Source: Phlyctochytrium arcticum
Lineage: Eukaryota; Chytridiomycota; Chytridiomycetes; Chytridiales; Chytridiaceae
Length of the DNA stretch: 64,000 nt
NCBI GenBank assembly: GCA_025602905.1
Contig: JAHLKI010000030.1
Location: 186,001-250,000 of the forward strand
Direction: 5' to 3'
This document shows, in pieces, positions 21,096-31,218 of this stretch. Made by a program: the position numbers and the translations under genes. Below the pieces are notes generated by a model. It saw only the letters and a program-made list of their open reading frames with translations, did no database searches and was not told where the DNA came from. Position 1 is the first letter of the stretch. Each line of letters starts with the position of its first letter.

Positions 21096-21428
21096 ATGTC
21101 CACCCCACCCGCCCAAACAACGACGGAAGACAAGGATAAGATCACCATCATGGTTACGACAAACCCCAACATCGCCATATCCCCAGAAGAAACAAAGGAA
21201 GACACCAGACACAAAATCGACTGGGATAACTACGACCCGAACTCCATGGACCCACCTCCAGGTTTCTACCAGTATCTTGGATACGCCGACAAGGAGGCCC
21301 ACGACCAAGAATTTTTCGACATGGAGTTCCCCAATGGGACCGATATGTCAAAGGAAACGGACGAGTGGGTATTGGAGCTGTGGGAGCTCGCAGCACAGCG
21401 AGTAACTGGTTGGCCCAGCGGAAAGTAA
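21096..21428 (+). CDS. Small acidic protein of unknown family (FYQYLGYAD motif)
   Basis: An uninterrupted 110-residue ORF with a good ATG context (CCACCATGT). It begins MSTPPAQTTTEDKDKITIMV and has a core DWDNYDPNSMDPPPGFYQYL then GYADKEAHDQEFFDMEFPNG, followed by an acidic tail ending RVTGWPSGK. There is no signal peptide, membrane segment or domain I recognise. A diverged copy with two in-frame stops lies 4 kb upstream (17067-17363); only the FYQYLGYAD block and the acidic tail are conserved between them, which argues for selection on a real product. The last codons overlap a donor-like GTAAGG (21426), with an acceptor-like TTTGTAG at 21489-21495, so an additional 3' exon is possible. Confidence 0.5.
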   Translation: MSTPPAQTTTEDKDKITIMVTTNPNIAISPEETKEDTRHKIDWDNYDPNSMDPPPGFYQYLGYADKEAHDQEFFDMEFPNGTDMSKETDEWVLELWELAAQRVTGWPSGK

Positions 21429-21495
21429 GGTCATCTGGTGAATTCTCCCAGGTATAGCTGATCAACCATCTCACCATAATATATCTAATTTGTAG

Positions 21496-22048
21496 GTTGG
21501 CACACCGCTGTTTGACCATCCCCCACACCACTTCGACATCTACTGAGCAGCTCGAAAAGGGGAAGGTTTTATTTTTGACCAGGGTCGGCGAGCTGGTGCA
21601 GCTGTCAACATTGAGGCTAAGGGAGAACACGAGCAAGGCAATACGTTCAAGCCAAACCTGGCTTTCTTTCGACTATGCCTCTTTGCGAAGAGAGCGATAG
21701 ACGATCAGGCTGAAACTGGTGGAACAAATGCACGCGCAACTTGCGGAAGAGTCACTGGGTACGTACGGACCTTTTCTTCCTTTAATAGCTTTCAATCAAC
21801 TTAAACGGGTCATTTACAAAGTCAAGGGACGAAAGCATTCTCGACAAACCCGTTCGCCATATCCTCGGAAAAAACAAGCAAACCAAACGGCAACAAAAAT
21901 CTACCCGCAGACCATAGCAGAAATGGTCCGCATACTTACAGAAACCCATCTATTGCACGTTGTGGACTCGGAGGTCTTAATGGAAAAAGCGATGATCAGC
22001 GTCGAAGGCCAAAAGAAGTATCTTGGGACGTTCGCTGATTCGAAATAG
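21496..22048 (+). pseudogene. Broken gene with ExK-type nuclease-like motif
   Basis: After an acceptor-like TTTGTAG, one frame reads VGTPLFDHPPHHFDIY, an in-frame TGA, then GEGFIFDQGRRAGAAVNIEA and KGEHEQGNTFKPNLAFFRLC, then LFAKRAIDDQAETGG and TCGRVTG. It then shifts into the frame TYGPFLPLIAFNQLKRVIYK, which stays open to 22048. The VNIEAKG..QG pattern recalls the E-x-K of PD-(D/E)XK-like domains, but I cannot name the family. A stop codon and a frameshift mark it as decayed. Confidence 0.4.
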
Positions 22049-22050
22049 CC

Positions 22051-23233
22051 AAAGCTCTGTGCTATGCTATTGATCTGCCTTTCCAGGTCATGCGTGGTGC
22101 TGGGGATTGGCCCGTCCTTGGGAACGGCTATTTCTTGCACAGAGCAACGGTAGAACCCCCCCCCCCCCCCTGTAATAATACACTGACCACTCCGAACAGT
22201 GATTGTTCTGCCTTATATCCGGATCATTAACATTTTTCAAATCCTGGATTCTTTTGTGCTTCTCGTGTAGTGGGTAGTGGTGTCAGTCCTGATGTCAGAG
22301 ATTGCCAATGAGAGACCTTTTGGCAAATTGGTTTCCACTCTCAATATACTGGATTCTCTCCGTAGGCTTTGGAGAGTTGTTTCGAGGTACTGGAGCGGGG
22401 AAAAGGCAAAGTTCTAGAAAGGAGAATGTATGTGACAAAGCAGAAAAAACGAAGGAGAAACTGCGGGTAGGATTGCGGGGAGATTTTGGCAAGATTCAAG
22501 GAGTATGATTGGCTTGATAGCATGGAGTTCTTGGTCATCAATGTTGAAAGATTTAGAATTATGCGGCAAACTAGGAATTCAAGGGGTGGAAACTGCGGGT
22601 AGGATTATTAGTGATTCAAAAAGCCGAAAAAGTAGCGTTTTGCATCGATTTCAGCATGGTTTTGTCCGATTTTGTCATGTTTTATGTTGATTCAGCGAAT
22701 TCTCAGTATAAAACAGGTGTTTATCGCCTAAAAACACCTCCTTTTCACACTTTTGCATTTTGGCACATTTAGAATGACCGTTTTTCGCTCGCTTGCTCCA
22801 TGAATTCAGTTTTGTAAAATTTTGAAGAATTTTGAAATCATGGAGAGACGCTCTTCATAACACTCGATGATTTTCAAGTATCAAACGTGTTATTTTCTAT
22901 CGCACTCCATTGGTTGGTGCGCAAAAAATAATCCCAACATAATCCGAAAAGGGACAAAAAAATGGTCGCTCGATAATTACTCGATGAAGAGTTGGGCATT
23001 ATTTTCCATGGAGTCATTCCACTCGATAGGCACATAAAAAAATCGTTGCATCTGACGGCATTCCCTCCATCGGACTCGACGATTACGTGAGAGTGGCGCA
23101 GCAATGATGTGACATGGAGGGCGGTTCGAGGGAGGGTAGTGAGGGTGGTCAATTGCGGGTAAACCGGCTCCCTATATATACTACTCGCAGGAACCTGAAT
23201 ACCGGCGATCTCTGGGCATGATATCATATTGGG
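22051..23233. other. Intergenic region, includes a 15-bp poly-C tract
   Basis: No convincing gene. C(15) at 22156-22170. A short direct repeat, GAAACTGCGGGTAGGATT, occurs near 22457 and 22588. Confidence 0.4.
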
Positions 23234-23242
23234 GGTCGATTT
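23234..23242 (+). repeat. Left target-site duplication of MULE
   Basis: GGTCGATTT immediately left of the element. It is identical to 25995-26003 immediately right of it. Nine-base duplications are characteristic of Mutator-like elements. Confidence 0.9.
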
Positions 23243-23321
23243 GGCCGTGACTAGGAATCGTACAGTCGGGCTAGAAATCGTACAGTCGCACAGCCACCTG
23301 AAATATCGACTGTCTCTGCGT
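23243..23321 (+). repeat. MULE left terminal inverted repeat
   Basis: 79 bp starting GGCCGTGACTAGGAATCG. It contains the 13-mer AATCGTACAGTCG twice in tandem (23 bp period), probable transposase-binding sites (inference). It matches the reverse complement of 25916-25994 at 77 of 79 positions. Confidence 0.9.
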
Positions 23322-23443
23322 CAGACTCGCGTGGAAATAATCGCAACGCGCGAACCGGCACACACAGATATATATATAAAAGAAACATCCTACGAAACGA
23401 AAATAAGAACACTACAGAACTACGAACACTACAATGATACTAG

Positions 23444-25725
23444 CTACTCGCTCATCGCCAGGTCCATGAGTATACTCACATCCTCGTTAATTGAATCGTC
23501 TAGACCACCAGCGCTAAGGTCACTCATGCCGTTAACATCAACAAAGTCGTCCACATTACCAGCAGCACCACTACCAGTAGGCGTCACAGCAGGTAAACCA
23601 CAGGCAGCCCTAATGCGCGCAGCCTCCCTCACGCGAGCTACTTCGCATCGCTTTGCATTGTGGTCTATAGATCCACACGCGCTACATTTGGGCTTCGCCC
23701 TGGTAGCTGCCTTGGCCGTTGCGGCACGCTCCTGCTGCTCTCTAGCTACATGCGCCGACAACGTAGGATCCGCACGGGTTGAGGTGTCTGTTCGTTGGCG
23801 TTTGGAAGCGTGATGCTGGGCCATAGTGTCGGCACGCTTGTTCCGTACCGGGACCAAGACGGATCCGCTGATGATTCCAACCTGGGTGAGTTGTTGCAGG
23901 GCACGCTGCCGTTGGGATGCCGTTTGCAAGGTATCAAACCGCTTTCGTACAGCAGCCAGCTCAATTTCTAGTCGCTCATAGGGATCCATTGTCGCATCGA
24001 ATGGACAGTATGGATCAATATTGGTATCGCTAGGATAATATCGCCAAGCCGGATGGATGGCTGACAGTGGGATCGTCAGGTTGTACTCGTAGCGAATTTG
24101 GTCGGCGCAAGGTAAACCCATTGTGACGGCGTACTGGTGATTGCACTGTTGCAGAGGACCCTCCGTGCGAGCTTGGATAATACTGTCATAGAGGTGGTCA
24201 TTGAAAGTAACGCGCGAGACATGTTCCCGAATCTGATGGGTCTCATTCAAGATTTCGCGCATCTTCGTACTCAAACGGTCTTTTTCGACGTCGAATGCGT
24301 TCTGGATGTCGGTGAGCTGCTTGTCAATAAAGGTATCCATAGCGGCAAATATGGTCATAAAGTCGCCGACCCCATTGTGAAGCCAGTCTTTAAGGCAGCG
24401 ATGCGACCCTTCAACTCGGGATGTAGCCCTAATTCCCAGCGTTAGAACCTGACTTGTCCAAAACTTCACAAACCGCTTATGATGGACGAGCCATGTATCC
24501 TCTAGATACATGCGTATCATTGGGAAATCGTCATCAAGTTCGTCCCAAAGTGCTTGAACAGCGGCCGCATAGTCCTCAAGGGTTGCAGCATAGACGACTG
24601 AGTTCCAAAGTGTGATAATACTTTGCTTGCTTTCGTCCGTAACATCAGGGTATTTGCGCACGAGCTGGGCGCCGACGTTCTCCACAATATGAAAGATACA
24701 AAGCAGGACACTAATTCCTGATAAGAAAGTAAATAACCCAGCACAAATAAGCCTCGTTTAAGCTGAAAAGATACCTGGAAAGATCGACTCCAAGGCATTC
24801 ATCAAAGCAGGGGCACAATCCACAAACGCAGTTTTGATTCCGCGGCTGCCTGCCAAAAGACCAGCTATATTGTTCAACGCCCAAGTGTAATCCTCCGCAG
24901 TTTCGCCTCGCAAAAACGCGTAACCTACGGTAAAAGACTTTCCAGTGCCGTCCACACCAAGGATGTTGAAAAGCGGCATCTGCCACTTGTTGGTTTTGTA
25001 TGTACAATCTAAGATCAGTACGTCCGGGTATTGTTGCAATTTAGCGATGCTCTTTTCATGCGCAAAAAATAAGTGCGTTAGAGCACCATCATCGCTGGTT
25101 TGGTAGCTAACCGTATATTTGGACTCAGGTTGATTCAGCCCGTCCAACAAGCACTCTATGGCAGATCTGCCCTTTGCTGCTTCCATTTGCTCCAGGGTGC
25201 GAAAGTTGCGGATATCCTTGTCAATGACTGGTTGATTCGGAAAGGTCCTGCGGAATGACAGAACAAGCTCTTTCACCGTTGTTCTGGCATGCTGCCTCAG
25301 ATAATCCTTGTGCTCATCATTGAATTGCCGATATGCGGCAAATGCAACGGTTGCGGAATTCCCGTGGTTGTGCTCATTGGAGGATTGGTGCAGGTACTGT
25401 ACCACTTATTCTTGGGACCCTTTAACCCTCTCTTGTCCTGCGCGACATACTGCTGGAATTTGCACCCGCATCGCAGGCTTCCCCGGTTGCGCTTCTTCTG
25501 ATCCTCTGAGTCTACGGTGGTTTCCTACTTCTCGCGGACAGATCCCCAACGAGAGCAACGAAGATAGAACTTCTCGTTGTTGCTAGTTCTTGTGAGTGCA
25601 ATTCCATTTGCTTTGGCTTTAGCCTTGGAATACTCGAGAAGCTCGTCAAGAGAATTGAAAGCAATCGCATTAGCTGCCGCACCAGTTTCTGCAGTCGCAG
25701 AATCTGTGGACGGTCCAGCGATCAT
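23444..25725 (-). pseudogene. MULE transposase (DDE, CCHC zinc knuckle), N-terminally broken
   Basis: Starts MIAGPSTDSATAETGAAANA (25725) and has a FAR1-type region (FYLRCSRWGSVREK, an in-frame TAG at about 25528, then GSLRCGCKFQQYVAQDKRG). A one-base frameshift near 25400-25420 follows, where SNEHNHGNSA picks up. The DDE core is intact: VLILDCTYKTNKWQMPLFNI (Asp 1), IKTAFVDCAPALMNALESIF (Asp 2) and RVEGSHRCLKDWLHNGVGDF (probable Glu). One intron, 24718-24774, restores FPG-ISVLLCIFHIVENVGAQ. The C-terminus has a zinc knuckle, CSACGSIDHNAKRC (CX2CX4HX4C), and an acidic tail ending at 23444. The catalytic core plus ends suggest very recent loss of function, or two sequencing errors. Confidence 0.85.
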
Positions 25726-25915
25726 GGTGAGCTACAACAAACGGAAGGAAACCCATCCTGTTTAATGCGTCGCCATCGGCGGAAAGACGTAAACTGGGGT
25801 TCTTACTTTTAGTGATGCGTTTGGAAAGTGTGTATGTGCAGGTAGATCCTCACGAGGGCGCTGTGCGTCGAGAATCTAGAGATCTCGAGCTGGATCTGGA
25901 GCGGAGATTCAAGCA

Positions 25916-25994
25916 ACGCAGAGACAGTCGATATTTCAGGTGGCTGTGCGACTGTACGATTGCTAGCCCGACTGTACGATTCCTAGGCACGGCC
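25916..25994 (-). repeat. MULE right terminal inverted repeat
   Basis: Reverse complement of the left TIR with two A/C differences (positions 8 and 33 of the repeat). It ends CCTAGGCACGGCC at the right target duplication. Confidence 0.9.
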
Positions 25995-26003
25995 GGTCGA
26001 TTT
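25995..26003 (+). repeat. Right target-site duplication of MULE
   Basis: GGTCGATTT, identical to 23234-23242. Confidence 0.9.
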
Positions 26004-26164
26004 GTACGGATTGTTTAAGTGAGATCATTGGGAAAGGAGGAATGATAAAAGGATTGCATTTTTCAATACCCCGTTGTTATAACTCGAGTAAATCAAAAGC
26101 TGAAAGGAAAAAAACAACAACTTACTACCCCAGATCATTTCTCTCGCCAAAACCAGATATAAAA

Positions 26165-26467
26165 ATGTCTCGCAACGTTGAAATCACCTCCAGCCATACC
26201 AAAACCATCCCCGTCACCTCCCTCAACCACGACCCCTCCAAGCCCATCCTCAATACCAACGCAACCAGCGCCTCCAACCCACTCGCCACGGCTCACACTA
26301 CCACGGCGAAAACGCTGGATTATATCCCGTCCGATGAGATTGCGACCAGCCCGCAGAACTTTGATGGTACGAATAATGTCGTTGTGGGGCGGACGGCGAC
26401 TGGACGCTTGACTACCCCGGGGAAAATTGTGGGGGATTTGGATCCGGTTGTGCTCGCCGATGTCTGA
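26165..26467 (+). CDS. Small hypothetical protein
   Basis: A 100-residue ORF, MSRNVEITSSHTKTIPVTSL and onward, ending VVGRTATGRLTTPGKIVGDL then DPVVLADV. Thr/Ser-rich and hydrophilic, with no signal peptide or membrane helix and no recognised domain. A TATA-like AGATATAAAA lies directly before the ATG, too close to be a normal TATA box for this start. It sits between the MULE and the phytochelatin synthase gene. Base composition looks coding but this may be spurious. Confidence 0.4.
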   Translation: MSRNVEITSSHTKTIPVTSLNHDPSKPILNTNATSASNPLATAHTTTAKTLDYIPSDEIATSPQNFDGTNNVVVGRTATGRLTTPGKIVGDLDPVVLADV

Positions 26468-26849
26468 TTTGTATAGGAGAATTTTTGAGAATGTAATATT
26501 ATACAGAGATCACATACACTCCGCTACACCTTCTATTTGGCCTCCATGTTCTGTTATTGCCCTCTGTTTTTGTTTCGTTCGGTTTATGTATGAGGGTTCT
26601 GCCAAATCTCCGAGCGACCAAAAAGAATCGGAACGGAACATATTGTGGGGACCCAAACAAATAAGATTTTGCCAACCGACAGAATTATCGAATGTGATGC
26701 AGTTCGTTGCCGCCATAATTTGCGGATCCTTCTATATACCCGACTGTCGTAAAAAAAATCATGCGGAGGGAAGAGTAATTCGACGCAAAGATTCCCCAGT
26801 TGATTTTCTGAATTTGGGAAGCAACAGGAATTTCTAATAGAGAGCTTGT

Positions 26850-29654
26850 ATGTCTCGACGCCAAAGCGTTACTGGAGTGACTTTGTTGGTTCCGCCGCCA
26901 TGTATGTGTTCAAAGTCTCCGGGGGACGGGGATGGCAAGTCGGCATTGCCTCCATTGCCGGTGGAGCCGACGACGACGACGACGACCAACGCTTGTTGTT
27001 CCAACCCGAATGAAAACCTCCCAACAAAGACATTTCTCAAACCCCCCCAATCCGATGTTCCAAGTAATCTGGGCAGCACCGGCGGTCTCCATTCATTGGC
27101 ATCATTGGCATCCAGCGCAACCTCCTTATCGAGCGACACATCCATCAGCTCTCGCCAACAGAAACTGCCCAGCAATACTTTCTACAAACGAGCCCTCCCA
27201 TCCACCTGCACCCCCTTTAACTCCCCCAAAGGCCGGTCCCTCTTTGCGGAAGCCCTAGCGGAAGGATACATGGAAACTTACTTTTCCCTCTCCCTCCAAT
27301 TTCTGACCCAGGCCGAACCCGCATACTGTGGGCTATCCACCCTATGCATGGTCCTCAATGCGCTCGAAATTGACCCGGGGAGACAGTGGAAAGGCGTGTG
27401 GAGGTGGTATGATGAGTCTATGCTGGATTGCTGTCGGCCGCTAGAAGAGGTGATGAAGGTCGGGATTACCTTACCCGAGTTTGTGTGCTTGGCTCGATGT
27501 AATGGGTTAAAGGCCAAATTGAGGAGACATGATAGATCGTGAGTTTTTGTTTTGATATGCATTACAAGACCGTTTTTTTTTTAATGTTTTTCATCGAATG
27601 TCATATAGCACCAAGGAGCAGTTTTTAGAGGATCTAAAGATGACTTCGCGGGCTCCGCAAGAGTACTTGGTTGTTTCCTACGATCGCGGAACACTGCAAC
27701 AGACGGGGACCGGACACTTTAGTCCTGTTGGAGGGTACAATGAAGCAGAGAACCTCGTGTTGATCTTGGACGTGGCGAGGTTCAAGTATCCAGCCTACTG
27801 GGTGCCACTAGACTTGTTATGGTGAGTAACATACTCTCATTTTTTGTTGCGTTGAAGCGATCCTATTCTGATGGTTCGCGTGTGATAGGGATTCCTTCAA
27901 GCCGGTTGATCCAAGTACAGGAAAGCCTCGGTAAGCAACAAAGGAAAATCAAACGACTTTGCAACTTTCTGTTCTGAACGAGATATAAAAACAGCGGCTA
28001 CGTGATTCTTAAACGGGGAAAACGCAGCTACGTTCAGTCCGCACTCAGTCAACTGGCCGTCAATCGCGAATCATGGCCCCGCCTATCCAACATCCTCTTT
28101 AAAGAACTTCCGAAACGATTTTCGTCTCAGCCTCCCTCCAGTCCCGCCCATTTCATTCAATCAGTCATTGATGCCATTCCAGAAGAGTACGATTCAGTGG
28201 TAGAGAATCGAATGCCTTTGTTTGTCACGCCCGTGGTCGCCGATGATGGATGTGGGGGTCAGCAGATCTTGAATGGGGTCGTTGGTGGAGCCCCATCGGA
28301 TACTGCCTCGGCATGTGGAGGAGGAGAATTACCGCCCGTCTTTGACGCGTACGTTGCCGGATTGGACGATTTGTTGCATAAATTGGCCGACACTGGCTTG
28401 TACAAGCTGGTGACGGCCTCACTCGAGGCACGACGCACCAGGCGAAAACATGAGTCTGTCATGAACATGGCGGCTACCGCTTCCGCCAAAGCGGCTGCAT
28501 CACTGGCCACCGAAGAGGGTAAGAGCACGCTGCCATCCGCAGCCATGTCCCCATCATCCTCATCAAGTCCTCGATCTCTGGCTCTAAACGGCATGGGTTT
28601 CCGCGACCGGTCCCGAGATCTTCTCCCCCTCAACACCTTAAGCCACCAAATCTCGTCTCCGCCCATGTCGCCCCGCTATGCCGTCTTCCATGCCCAACAA
28701 CAACAGTCACCCATACCCAGCCAGCTTAGCAACTCTGTTCTCATCAACCTCATGAACCGCTCAACCGGCCTCGCATCGCCCAGAGCTAGCACAACCCCAG
28801 AACTGGCCGCCATCCCATCCCTCGACTCTTTTTCCGACCTCCACCCCCCAAACCACGAAGTAAATGATTTTGCCGCCTTTCTGACCATGTTCCTGTTTGC
28901 CCTGTTCCAGTACAAGCCGTTGCATGAGGATTTACCGGATGTGGATTTTGATGGGGATTATGGGCTGAGCGATGATTTCGGAAGTGGGACTTTGGGAGCC
29001 GCCATGGAAGCCAGTATTTCTGCCAACTCATCTGCTACCCAACTCCCACTTCGCTCCTCAACCGCTTTCACCTCACTGGGAAAGTTGTTTGAACGCGACG
29101 AATCCCATCACCTGCCACCATCATCGACCCGACCCGCCCCCCTATCTGCCATCAACACGAAACCCCGCCGCATATCAACCACATCAGCGGCCCAATCCCA
29201 ACCCCACCTCGCCCACTCCACTTTTGCAACATCCCCCGCATCATCCTCGGCCTCCTCAACCTTTTCCCGACCCCGCCGCCCATCCATGGCCGAACGCGTC
29301 CGCGAAGTCGTCAATCTGGACGTAGCAGGCGTCCTAGACGTTAACCTTCGTCGTGAAGTGGCGTTTCTGAAAGACCAGATTGCGGCCTTGACGGAACTGC
29401 AGGTCCATGATAAACGCTCTGATGCGACGTTATCGGTTCCTACTCCGACCGGCACCGCATCGTCTACTACCCCATCTTCGGTTGGCGGCAGTGACGACTC
29501 GTTGAGAGTGTTGCCCGTCGACCCCCTTTCCAGCTCTAAACCTCCATCAACTGGTGATGTCCTCACGTCCAATGTTGTGCCATCAGATGACGGTCCCGAT
29601 TCTTCGGACGAGAATAGCAGCGCGAGCACCGCTGGTGATCATTTAGAAATTTGA
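26850..29654 (+). CDS. Phytochelatin synthase with long C-terminal extension
   Basis: Gamma-glutamylcysteine dipeptidyl transpeptidase that makes metal-chelating phytochelatins from glutathione. Exons 26850-27538, 27609-27821, 27889-27930 and 27995-29654 give 867 residues. The papain-fold catalytic domain is roughly residues 120-350. It has nucleophile Cys in QAEPAYCGLSTLCMVLNAL (about 160), His in GTGHFSPVGGYN (about 265) and Asp in LVLILDVARFKYPAYWVPL (about 283), i.e. a complete Cys-His-Asp triad. The N-terminal 120 residues contain adjacent cysteines (NACCSNPN) and a Ser-rich stretch. The C-terminal half is Ser/Thr/Pro-rich with few cysteines, unlike the Cys-rich C-terminal domain of plant enzymes. 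It is convergent with the desaturase gene (stops 318 bp apart). Typical plant enzymes are about 480-500 residues, so this one is long. Confidence 0.92.
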
Positions 29655-29971
29655 TAAAACTTTGCCTACGTATAATGATCCACATTTTTTGCACACGTAT
29701 ATTTCCTCTGCTCAAGTCAAGTCATTCTGTGAAACAGTCGTTTGCCACTTTGCACATAGACCTCTAATGATGGTCGTTTCCATTCGCTGCAGTCATCGAT
29801 GTCAACGGCAGGTCATTAGCTTGGGGGTGCGAATCGTAAAAGTCAAGCACGTGGAATATTTTCAATAATACAAACAACGAATAAAAAATGGACAAGTGTA
29901 ATTAGGAAATGGCTGAAGGGAGAATACTATAGGGTAGGTAGGGTAGAGAAAAAATGTTTCTGGGGGGGTTT

Positions 29972-31218
29972 CTATTGGACAGGGAAACATTGTTGTTTCT
30001 TTTGCTCTGCCTTTCGGTCAACAATCATCTTGCGGCCCTTGCGATGATCCGTAAAAGTACGACCAACTCGAGACTGTGGTCCCATTTCCTTGTTACAGAC
30101 AAAGCGAACAAGGACCATGACCCATGACGTGTGGGCTTTCAGAGTGTTGTAGAATTCTGGGGCCAATGCGCGCACTTTGGGAAGGCTGTGCCATGGGACC
30201 TAGATGGTTAAGGGCAAGTAAATATTTATTTACATCTGATAAGTCTGGTTCACAAGCATACCTTGGTGAAGTCGTGGTGCTCGTTATGGTAACCAATGTT
30301 GAGGAAGAAAAAGTTTAGAATTCCGTAGTAGGAATAAGTCTCTTGGCCATCGTCAAAGGTAAAGTGTTCTTGGATAAAATGGGCCGCGGCGGGGTGGATA
30401 CCGTAGCCAAACCACAACGACAAGAAAAGGTACAAGAGTCCGCGGGGTCCACAGTAGCGGTACACCAAAATGTCGGAGGTAATGGTAAAGATGGCATTGT
30501 AAATTTCCCATCTTGATGGTACCTTTTGCATCGCCAGACCACGGGCAACGTACATCAGGGGGTAAAAGAACAAAAACATGACTTTCAAAAGTGGGTTGCC
30601 TCGAATGAGCTTGTATTCAAAGTCCAAGGGCAAGTCTGGGTCGTGGCCAACAACACCTTGGTAGGCATGATGCTCCAGATGGTAGCGGCGGAATGATGCA
30701 AAAATGGGAAAGGGGATGCCGATATTGGCTACAAAACCCGTAAACCGGTTGATGGCCAAGCTCTCTCCGCAAAGGCCGTGGGTAGCCTCATGAATGACAA
30801 CTCCAAACAGTTGCGTGATGGAACCTCCGACAATGTAGACGCAGATCGCAAAGGTCCACCAGTTGCCGGTAGGCGCAATCATGCCAAAGTAGTAGGCCAG
30901 CGCGAGCTGAGTAGCGGCTCCCACCAACGCAATGGGCAACGTCCAGTAGGATTTGCCGTAAAACTGCTCAATTTCAGGGTGCTTTTCCAAAATAGCAATC
31001 TTTCGCTTGATGTGAGGTTCGTCCATGTCATCCTTTGCAATGTCCGTGTCGCGGCCGGGGATTGAGCGTTCCCAATCACCCAAATACAACGGATGGCGAG
31101 AGTCTTCATGGGCAACGTCGACTGGGGATGGGGCAGCAGCCTTGGTTGCATTAGTTCTAGCGCGAACTTGGCTGCTCGCTACTGGAGCGGCGCGCACGGC
31201 TGGTGTTGTAGTGCACAT
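29972..31218 (-). CDS. Sphingolipid delta-4 desaturase (DES1/DEGS type)
   Basis: ER membrane di-iron desaturase that introduces the 4,5-trans double bond into dihydroceramide. Two exons (31218-30262, 30199-29972) encode 394 residues. All three histidine boxes are present: HEATH (in GVVIHEATHGLCGE), HLEHH (RRYHLEHHAYQGV) and HNEHH (IGYHNEHHDFTKVPWHSLP, the last part restored by the 62-bp intron). The N-terminal domain PHIKRKIAILEKHPEIEQFYG is the family's lipid-desaturase N-domain. About 55 residues before it, Ala/Thr-rich (TTTPAVRAAPVASSQ...), are a lineage extension. Paired hydrophobic helices flank the boxes. C4-hydroxylase activity of the DES2 kind cannot be excluded. Confidence 0.93.

Larger units (their letters stand above)
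23243..25994 (-). mobile_element. MULE (Mutator-like) DNA transposon, structurally complete
   Basis: A 2,752-bp element bounded by 79-bp terminal inverted repeats with only two mismatches and flanked by a perfect 9-bp target duplication (GGTCGATTT). It contains one minus-strand transposase gene with a single intron. The near-identity of the ends argues for recent insertion, yet the transposase carries an in-frame stop and a frameshift in its N-terminal zinc-binding region. It may therefore be non-autonomous, or mobilised by an intact relative elsewhere in the genome. Confidence 0.92.
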
